A stretch of 64,000 nucleotides of DNA, from positions 62,001 to 126,000 of the forward strand of contig NZ_JAUEQY010000023.1 of NCBI RefSeq assembly GCF_030406325.1, given 5' to 3'. Every line of letters starts with the position of its first letter. Position 1 is the first letter of the stretch. The position numbers were made by a program, and so were the translations under genes. The notes under the pieces were generated by a model that worked only from the letters and a program-made list of their open reading frames with translations, was not told the DNA's origin and did not search any database. This document shows, piece by piece, positions 43,925-51,223 of the stretch. Source of the stretch: Actinomadura sp. DC4 (GTDB lineage Bacteria > Actinomycetota > Actinomycetes > Streptosporangiales > Streptosporangiaceae).

Positions 43925-46900
43925 GTGGCATTCCAGATGGGCGTACCGGCTTTTCGTGCCACTCAGGCGACACCGGACCCGTGGCGGACGTCACGGCGAA
44001 GTACCGGCGCGTGCGTACAGGCGAGGACCGTCCTCCTCCCGCCCGTCTCCCCGGACAGGGTCACGGTCTGGTTCGACGAGGGCTCGGCCGTCGCGAACCG
44101 CCATGCCGTGGCCCGGATCGCGGTGGCCGCCGCGGCGGTGCGGGACCTCACCGGCCGGACCGGCCCCGCCCTGCGTGTCACGGCGACCGGCTTCGGCAAC
44201 GGGTTCGTGCGGTTGCCACGCGCCGGAGACCGGCTGCGCGACCAGCGGGCGCGGTCCATCGGGGAGAAGCGGGCGAAGGCGGTCCTCGCGCTGCTGAGGG
44301 AGTCCCTGAAGGACCTCGAAAGAGCCGGGCGGATCACGTTCGCCCCCGCCACGTCCGGCGGCCGGGAACCCGACGCGGCCGCCCGGGCCCGGCGGCGGGT
44401 GGAGATCGCGTTCGAGCCGGCGGAGCCGCGCCCGGCCGGTTCCGCCGAGCCGCCCGCGGGCCTTGTCCCGCCTCGCACGCTGACGGCCCTGATCGGCGCG
44501 TCGGAGGCGATGACCGCGGCCGCAGCGGGCACGGACGTCCCCATCCCGCCCGAAGTCCGGAAGGCGAGCCCGCCGCTGCGGGCGCTGGAGCGCAACCGGG
44601 TCTCCGTGGCGAGCCGGATGGCCACGGTGCTCTCGTTCACCGCCGCCGCGCGGGCGATGCTCGCCGGCGCGGACACGACGGGGTCCGGGGCCGTCGCCGG
44701 AGGGCTTCACGGCGCGATCACCGCGCTCGACGACACCCTCGAAGCGGGGTCGGCGATCCTGCGGCTGCAGGACACCGTGGCGGAACTCCGGCGGCTGCTC
44801 GAAGCCGTGGCGCCCGCTCGCACACGCCGGCAACTGGAGCGCGAGATCCGGCTGCTGGAGTCGGAGGGCGCGCTCGACGAGCGCGCGTCCGAGATCCGCG
44901 AGAGGATCGAGGACGCGGTCGTCCGCCATCAGGCCGAGCTCGCGCTACGGGAGGAGCGCCGCGCGTCGGCCCGGCGCACGGCGGAGACCGTTGCCGCGGC
45001 GCGGAATCCCACGCCACAACAGGTGGCCGGATCCCTTGAGCAGACGGTCGCGCGGCGAGCCGGCCAGACCGAGGTCGAGCCGGACCGCGACGGCGACTGG
45101 GCGCAGCGCCTGGCGTACTACTGGCTCGTCCACCAGCGCGCGCAGGAGGACGTGGCGCTCCTCGGGCTGGACCCGGCGGCGCGCCGGGCCAAGCGGGCCG
45201 AGCTGCGAGCCCTCGGGCTCGCCCTGGGGCGGCGGCTGGCCGAGCTGCTGCGTGACCAGGTGGAGCCGGACGCGTCGGTCGAGAGGGAACTCGCGGGGCC
45301 GATCGACGCCCTGCGAGCCGCGATCGCGCCGATCGAGAAGGCGCGGCGGTCCCGTGCCGGCGCGTCGCCGTGGGAGATCACCCGATCGACGCCGGTCGCC
45401 CGGTACGAACTGCCCGCCTACCTGCGCGGCTCGCTCGGTCCCGAGCTGGTGCGTTCGGTCGCGCCGGAGGCGGCGACGGCGTTCGCGGACGAGGTCGTCG
45501 CCCTGTTGCCCACGTGGCTGCGGGCGCACTACACCGACCGCGTCCGCGCGCGGATCACCGCCGACTGGCTGATCGACAACTGGGGGCATGTCGCCGGCGG
45601 CACGCTCACCTTCGACGTCGGGCCGTTCAAGGTGACCCTGTGGGCGGAGACGAGCGGCGGCACCCAGCTCGGCGACGAGATCCACGTACGGCCCAAGCAC
45701 ACGACGGCCCTCACCACCGGCTCTCGCGCCGGCCGGGTCCACTTCTTCATGTCCGACGGGACGCTCAACGTGGCGTGGGCGCTGGACTCGTTCGCGGGAA
45801 AGCATCTCGGCGCGCTCGACCTTCACGGCCACGACGCCTTCGCCGGCGTGGCCACCTGGGGCTGGGCCGACCACTACGAGAAACCGCAGTCAGGGTACGG
45901 CATGCGGATCGACCAGACGGTCAAGGGCAGCACCTACCGCTCGGTGCCGTTCGGGATGAGCGTCCAGGCCTTCGCGAAGGTCGAGCTCACCGGGGTTCCG
46001 GGTGTCTCCTGGGTGCAGGACAACACCGGGGCGGCGCCGATCGTCAGTGACGGGGTGGAGCTGGCCGTCTCACGCGAAGTGCTCTATCCCCTGAACGCCG
46101 CCGCTCTCGCGGCCTCACGCTCGGTCTTCCCCGGCAGGATCGATGGCCGCTGGGAGCCCGTCCCCGCGAGCCTGGTCGCGCGTGACGAGCCGGTGCGTCT
46201 CCCGCGCTGGTCCTGGGTGCAGGCGTTCGAGGCCGCCCGTGCGCTGGCCGCGGCCGTCGCCACGGCGATCGGCGCGAAGCCCGGGTCGGAGCTCGAACGC
46301 CGGGTGCAGCGGGCGATCACTGCGGAGACGGTCGTCGCGGCGTTCCCGCTGGCCCGGAGCAGACATGGCTGGGAGATCGTGCTCGACGCGCCGCGTACGG
46401 GCCCGAACTCCGTCACGGTGCGGTTCGAGTTCACGAACCCGGGCCTGGTGCTGCGCGGCGACGACGGCACGTGGGCCGACTACGCGCAGACGCTGGTCAC
46501 CTACCAGGACGTCGTCACGGCGCACGCGGACATGATCGATATTCCGCCGACCCTGATGTTCGCGGCGCTGCAGCTCTACCACGGCAAGCCGATCGGCGAA
46601 TTCGACCCGGGCTTCCAGCTCCTGACGTACGCCATGCCGTGGATCTGGCGTGAGGCGGTACGGGTGACGTCCGGGCTGAGCGGCGAGGCGAACGAACTGT
46701 CCAGCGTACGGCTGGTCGGCGAGCCCACCGCGCTCATCGCGGTCAAGACCAGGGCGGTCATCGAGGTCGGACGCGGTAAGGCGTGGACCGCGCTCGACCT
46801 GCCCCGCGACACCACCATCCGGGTGCTGGACCGTGACCTGCGGCGGTGGTTCGGCGACGAGCTGACACCTCTGCTCAAGCAGCCGAGCACGGTCCTTCCA

Positions 46901-49900
46901 GAACCGCCGCTGAAGGCGCCGGAGGACCTGAAGACGTGGTGGCCCGCCTGGATGTGGATCGCCGAGGTCGGCGAGAGCCTGGAGAACATCTACCAGCCGC
47001 TGGTCGACCAGATCAACCAGCGGTATCCGGGCGCGCTGCCCTACCCCCAGCCGAACCGCCCCGGCCGGTGGGTGACCAGCCCGATCGCCGAGGCGAACCT
47101 GCGGGCGCTGAAGCGCGCGCTGTCGGCGGAGCAACTGGCCACCGGCCTGCCGCGCATGCGCACGACCGGCGTGCCGATCACGCTGCAGTGGAAGCAGTAC
47201 GCCGGCCTGACCCGGCAGGTGTACGTCTGGCTGCGGGCACACTCCGTGGGCGAGGCGCGGTTCCAGCATCGCATGCCGGACGGAGAGCAGGACTTCTTCA
47301 CGATCAACACGCACGACCTGACCGGCTCCAGCGAGCAGATCTGGGGAAGCTGGTGGGGCCTGCAGTTCACGTTCGCCCTGGGCGCCCTGGGCGTGGACGC
47401 CCTGAAGGCGGTGGAGTTCCGGCCGATCCTCGCGGCGCGTCTGGCCAAGACCCTCGGGATCACCTCCGGGCACGTGCTGTGGTCGCTGTTCGGCGCCGCG
47501 ATCGACGACATCGCCGTCTTCGACCAGGGCGTACGGATCGAGGCGAGCATCAGCGCCGATCCGGTCCCGGACGACCCGACCGCGCGCATGCCCGGCGCGT
47601 ACCCCATGGACGGCGAGGAGGAGTGGACCGTCCCCGATCAGCACGTCATCGACGGGCCGGCGGGCGAGCACGTCGCCGTGCCGATGGAGCGCGAGGACCC
47701 GAACGTCCAGGTGACCGACGACGGCCGGGTGATCGCCACCGACGACATCACGTTCACCATGCCGGTACAGCTCACCTCCCGGCAGGTCACCGGCGACGAC
47801 GGGCAGGCCGCCTGGGTGCCCTTCGACGACATGGCGGGCGACCGGCCGGCGTGGACCGCGGAGAGCGGGCCGGAGTGGCCCGACCAGTCGGTGCTCCTGC
47901 CTCACCTCGGCGGCGTCCGGGAGGAGATCGAACGGGCGTTCGCCGAGCGCTTCGGCGTCGACCTGCCGGCCTCGGAGCAGGTACGGCTGGCCGACGCGAT
48001 CCAGTTGCTGGCCGGCCGCATCCAGGACCTCCAGCAGTCGCCGGCCGAGGACGAGGGCGGCTGGCCGATCTGGGAGGGCAAGGCCGGCTTCCGCGCACCG
48101 GACGTCCTCCACGGGCGGTGGGGCGACACCGGCGCGAGCGTGCGTGCCCGCGCACGGGTGGTGCGAGCCGAGACCGTCGCGCCCGCCGACGGCTTCGGCG
48201 CCTACAACGAGTACGGCAGCCTCGACCTGCACGGTCTGTACGAGGAGTCCGGCAGAGGCTGGCAGGGCGGCCTCCGCGTGCGGTTCCCGATCGGCGTGAA
48301 CGAGCACACGACGCTCACTCCCCAGCCTCAGCTCCTGCGCCGGGCCGAGAACAACAACGGCTCGAACGAGGAGATCTCCGGCACACGGAGCCGGATGACG
48401 CTGGACGTGTCGACGGGGACCAGCTTCCTGCTGCTCGGCCGGGCGTACATCGAATTCGACTTCATCCTGGCGGTGGACGACTCTCCGCCGGACCCGAGGC
48501 CCGTTACCGTCACGCGTGCCGGATGGTTCGTGCACAGCTCCGAACAGGCCGACGAACTCGGCATGGTGCCGGCGCATCGGAAGACCCCCCAGGGCACGGA
48601 GGACGCCGCGTTCCCCGGCGCGAGGGTGAAGCAGGAGGAGCTGTACGCGCCGAGCTGGCTGCTCGACGGCGAACACGGCATCGGCAACGCGGGCGTGTAC
48701 CGGTCGCCCCGTACGCGGGAGCTCGCCAAGAAGATCTACAACACGGTCAAGAAGGCCTGGGGCCACCACGTCGCCGCCGAGCTGGACAAGGAGCTGGTCA
48801 AGGCGCTGTCCTCGGCGGGCGCGGTCGCCGTCGTCGACGGTGGCCTGGCATTCGACGTACCGCTCTCGGACCATTTCCCCCTGCTGCGGACCGCGAGCCT
48901 GCGGGTCGTGCTCAAGGGACGCCTGACCGACCCCGGCTACCAGGGCATCAGCCTCGACCGCTTCTACTCCGGCTTCCAGGTGGGCGGCGACCGCACCAAG
49001 GACAAGACGCGCGACCGGCGGGTCCGGTGGGCCCTGGACGCCCGGGGCTGGGTGATCCGTGAACTGCACCCCACCCGGGGCGGGGACCCGAACTCCTTCT
49101 GGTACAACCACACCTACAGCTACGGCACGCAGAACGAGCGGACGCGTACCGAGTCCGACAGCGCGGAGTCCAAGGTCTCCCATACCGGCAACGACAACTC
49201 GGGGCTGTTCTGGTTCGGCGTCGACTACACCGTCGACATCGAGCTGAGCAAGGCGCCGGTCCTGCTCTTCGACCTCCTGACCCTCGGCCTCCTGCAGACG
49301 TCACGCTCCCTGCGCGTCGAGCACAGTCAGCGCGGCAGGGCCGCCCGGCTCCATCTCGACCCGTACCTGCTGACCTCGGAACCACCTCCGAAACCGGGAC
49401 TGACCGTGCTGCCTCCGCCGGCGCGGCTGCCGAAGGTCCTGGACCGGAGGGTTCCGCGCACGCTGTCCGACGACGAGCGGAGATCTCTCGGCGCGACGCC
49501 TCCCCAGCGCCTGCCCGGCACCGGCATCGGGGACCTGATCGGCGGCTACCGGTTCCCGGCCGACGTCTTCCGGGAGACCCAGATCATCGGCCTTCCGGGC
49601 CTGGACGTCCTTCAGGGACTGGCCGGCGACCTGATGGGGGCACCGGGAGGCGAATCATGGTTCTACGCCTGGGGCGACGTCTTCCGGCAGCTCACCTCCA
49701 CGCTCACCCAGGCGCAGTTGTCGGGCCGGTCGGCCGAGCTATTCGGCGCCGAGGGGTTCACCTTCTCGATCCGTGAGCCGGGCCGTTTCGGCGGTTACCT
49801 GGGCAAGCTCACCCTCGCGGTGAGCGCGCTGGAGTACACCTTCGACACCACCACGCCCGAGGTGATGATCCGCGACTTGAGGAACCGCGCGTCGGTCGTC

Positions 49901-51121
49901 CGGAGCAGCGGTGGCCGCAGCAAGGTGACCTTCCACTCACCCTGGGCGCTGGTGGACTTCCAGGTGGGCGGCCGGCCGATCGACGGCAACAACGCCGCCG
50001 GGCCGTTCGCCGGAGTGGACCACCTGGGCGCCGACACCACGGTCATGGCCGACCGGGGTACGAAGACGATGCTCGAACGCGGTCCCAAGACCACCGGCCG
50101 CAACGTGACCCTTGTCGGAGTCAAGCCCACCTATCTACTGGTCTGGAAGCCCGAGTACCGCGCCCCGTGGTTCGTCAGGTACACCCCGGACGTCGACGCG
50201 GCGAACGGCGTCCTGCTCCGCGTGCCGACCGAGAGACTGGGCGCGCTGAGCGGCGCCCCGTGGCACGGCGACCGGAGCGGCCCGCCGGCCACGCGGCCCG
50301 GCCCCGATCTGATCGAGGGCGACTACGCGACGACCTACCCGGACGCGTACCGGGAGACGGCGCTGAGGCACGCCGAGACCCTTCGGGCGACCCTCCCCGC
50401 CGAGGTCTCGCCGGCCGAAGGCCGGCAGGTCCTGTTCGACGCCGCCGTGAACGAGCGGATGGAGCGGCACTTCGGCGCGGCGTTGCGGCACGCGGGCATC
50501 GTCGACGTGTCGATGCCGCGGTACGGCGACTGTTTCTTCGAGACCGCGCTCACCGCGCCGCGGGCGGTCCGGGACCGGCTCCGCGAGGTACTGGGCGCCG
50601 AGCCGACGGTGGCGGCGATGCGGGCGCACATGGCCGACTTCCTGGCGGCTGACCTCGCCTTCGCCGCCGGTCATCCGTCCGCCGCGCCGGTCGCCGCCGC
50701 CTGGTTCATGGACATCGAGACGGAGGAGGCACGGGCCCGGTACGTCGAGGACGTCAGGCGCATGGGCTCCTACGACAACGAGGCGTCCGACCGGGTGCCG
50801 GAGCTGTTCTCCCTGATCTTCGGTATCCCGCTCGACGTATGGCAGCCGAGGTACCGCCATCCGATCGGCTGGACGCCGGAGCGGGATCCCGGCACCGTGC
50901 CGATGCCGCTGATCCGCCGGGGCTCGCACTACTACTTCGGACAGTTCGCCGACCCCTCACGGCAACCGACACTGCTCACCCCGGCGCGGCCCCGAAACGC
51001 GACCGGGAACCGGCTGACGACGGGGCAGGCGAACACGGTGACCGACGCGAACCGCTTCACCTGGAGTTCCTCTTCCGCCAGCAGCGGCGACTGTGTCAGC
51101 GTCGCCGTCGTCCGGCGGTGA
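43925..51121 (+). CDS. Giant cysteine-bookended protein with OmpA-like and OTU protease domains (2398 aa)
   Basis: N-terminal half-DUF397 motif W20-R-T-S-R-R-S...C30-V-Q-A, then an OmpA-like region (~44-172: V-W-F-D-E-G-S-A, a long helix with R-x-x-S-I-G-E-K-R-A-x-A-V, ending R-R-V-E-I-A-F). Helical part ~180-480, then long beta-rich segments (~500-2150). Residues ~2190-2345 look like an OTU cysteine protease: Y-G-D2202-C2203-F-F, an internal helix leading into I-P-L-D-V-W, and R-G-S-H2335-Y-Y-F with the catalytic His. The end is W2380-S-S-S-S...C2390-V-S-V-A-V-V. Only three cysteines, C30, C2203 and C2390. The GTG at 43925 has a weak ribosome binding site; ATG at 43937 is an alternative. The OTU domain may process the giants or act on a target. 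Confidence 0.88.
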   Translation: MAFQMGVPAFRATQATPDPWRTSRRSTGACVQARTVLLPPVSPDRVTVWFDEGSAVANRHAVARIAVAAAAVRDLTGRTGPALRVTATGFGNGFVRLPRAGDRLRDQRARSIGEKRAKAVLALLRESLKDLERAGRITFAPATSGGREPDAAARARRRVEIAFEPAEPRPAGSAEPPAGLVPPRTLTALIGASEAMTAAAAGTDVPIPPEVRKASPPLRALERNRVSVASRMATVLSFTAAARAMLAGADTTGSGAVAGGLHGAITALDDTLEAGSAILRLQDTVAELRRLLEAVAPARTRRQLEREIRLLESEGALDERASEIRERIEDAVVRHQAELALREERRASARRTAETVAAARNPTPQQVAGSLEQTVARRAGQTEVEPDRDGDWAQRLAYYWLVHQRAQEDVALLGLDPAARRAKRAELRALGLALGRRLAELLRDQVEPDASVERELAGPIDALRAAIAPIEKARRSRAGASPWEITRSTPVARYELPAYLRGSLGPELVRSVAPEAATAFADEVVALLPTWLRAHYTDRVRARITADWLIDNWGHVAGGTLTFDVGPFKVTLWAETSGGTQLGDEIHVRPKHTTALTTGSRAGRVHFFMSDGTLNVAWALDSFAGKHLGALDLHGHDAFAGVATWGWADHYEKPQSGYGMRIDQTVKGSTYRSVPFGMSVQAFAKVELTGVPGVSWVQDNTGAAPIVSDGVELAVSREVLYPLNAAALAASRSVFPGRIDGRWEPVPASLVARDEPVRLPRWSWVQAFEAARALAAAVATAIGAKPGSELERRVQRAITAETVVAAFPLARSRHGWEIVLDAPRTGPNSVTVRFEFTNPGLVLRGDDGTWADYAQTLVTYQDVVTAHADMIDIPPTLMFAALQLYHGKPIGEFDPGFQLLTYAMPWIWREAVRVTSGLSGEANELSSVRLVGEPTALIAVKTRAVIEVGRGKAWTALDLPRDTTIRVLDRDLRRWFGDELTPLLKQPSTVLPEPPLKAPEDLKTWWPAWMWIAEVGESLENIYQPLVDQINQRYPGALPYPQPNRPGRWVTSPIAEANLRALKRALSAEQLATGLPRMRTTGVPITLQWKQYAGLTRQVYVWLRAHSVGEARFQHRMPDGEQDFFTINTHDLTGSSEQIWGSWWGLQFTFALGALGVDALKAVEFRPILAARLAKTLGITSGHVLWSLFGAAIDDIAVFDQGVRIEASISADPVPDDPTARMPGAYPMDGEEEWTVPDQHVIDGPAGEHVAVPMEREDPNVQVTDDGRVIATDDITFTMPVQLTSRQVTGDDGQAAWVPFDDMAGDRPAWTAESGPEWPDQSVLLPHLGGVREEIERAFAERFGVDLPASEQVRLADAIQLLAGRIQDLQQSPAEDEGGWPIWEGKAGFRAPDVLHGRWGDTGASVRARARVVRAETVAPADGFGAYNEYGSLDLHGLYEESGRGWQGGLRVRFPIGVNEHTTLTPQPQLLRRAENNNGSNEEISGTRSRMTLDVSTGTSFLLLGRAYIEFDFILAVDDSPPDPRPVTVTRAGWFVHSSEQADELGMVPAHRKTPQGTEDAAFPGARVKQEELYAPSWLLDGEHGIGNAGVYRSPRTRELAKKIYNTVKKAWGHHVAAELDKELVKALSSAGAVAVVDGGLAFDVPLSDHFPLLRTASLRVVLKGRLTDPGYQGISLDRFYSGFQVGGDRTKDKTRDRRVRWALDARGWVIRELHPTRGGDPNSFWYNHTYSYGTQNERTRTESDSAESKVSHTGNDNSGLFWFGVDYTVDIELSKAPVLLFDLLTLGLLQTSRSLRVEHSQRGRAARLHLDPYLLTSEPPPKPGLTVLPPPARLPKVLDRRVPRTLSDDERRSLGATPPQRLPGTGIGDLIGGYRFPADVFRETQIIGLPGLDVLQGLAGDLMGAPGGESWFYAWGDVFRQLTSTLTQAQLSGRSAELFGAEGFTFSIREPGRFGGYLGKLTLAVSALEYTFDTTTPEVMIRDLRNRASVVRSSGGRSKVTFHSPWALVDFQVGGRPIDGNNAAGPFAGVDHLGADTTVMADRGTKTMLERGPKTTGRNVTLVGVKPTYLLVWKPEYRAPWFVRYTPDVDAANGVLLRVPTERLGALSGAPWHGDRSGPPATRPGPDLIEGDYATTYPDAYRETALRHAETLRATLPAEVSPAEGRQVLFDAAVNERMERHFGAALRHAGIVDVSMPRYGDCFFETALTAPRAVRDRLREVLGAEPTVAAMRAHMADFLAADLAFAAGHPSAAPVAAAWFMDIETEEARARYVEDVRRMGSYDNEASDRVPELFSLIFGIPLDVWQPRYRHPIGWTPERDPGTVPMPLIRRGSHYYFGQFADPSRQPTLLTPARPRNATGNRLTTGQANTVTDANRFTWSSSSASSGDCVSVAVVRR

Positions 51122-51223
51122 CGATGATCGACTCCCGGCTGGTGCCGGCGGCCTGACCGCGTTCTACCGCCACACGACGGCGACGTTGACACAGTTGCCG
51201 TTGCTGGAGGAAGAGGAGGTCCA
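51062..51223. repeat. Imperfect inverted repeat formed by two facing C-terminal tags
   Basis: The last 19 sense codons of the OTU-containing giant (51062-51118) and of the convergent 971-residue gene (51167-51223, minus strand) match at 49 of 57 positions when compared as coding strands. They therefore form a 57-bp-arm inverted repeat around a 48-base centre. The identity extends to silent positions, beyond what the short protein motif requires. Confidence 0.85.

Noticed and set aside
46115-49183. 1022-codon open frame on the minus strand
   Set aside because: Antisense shadow of the OTU-containing giant; no motif and no plausible ribosome binding site.
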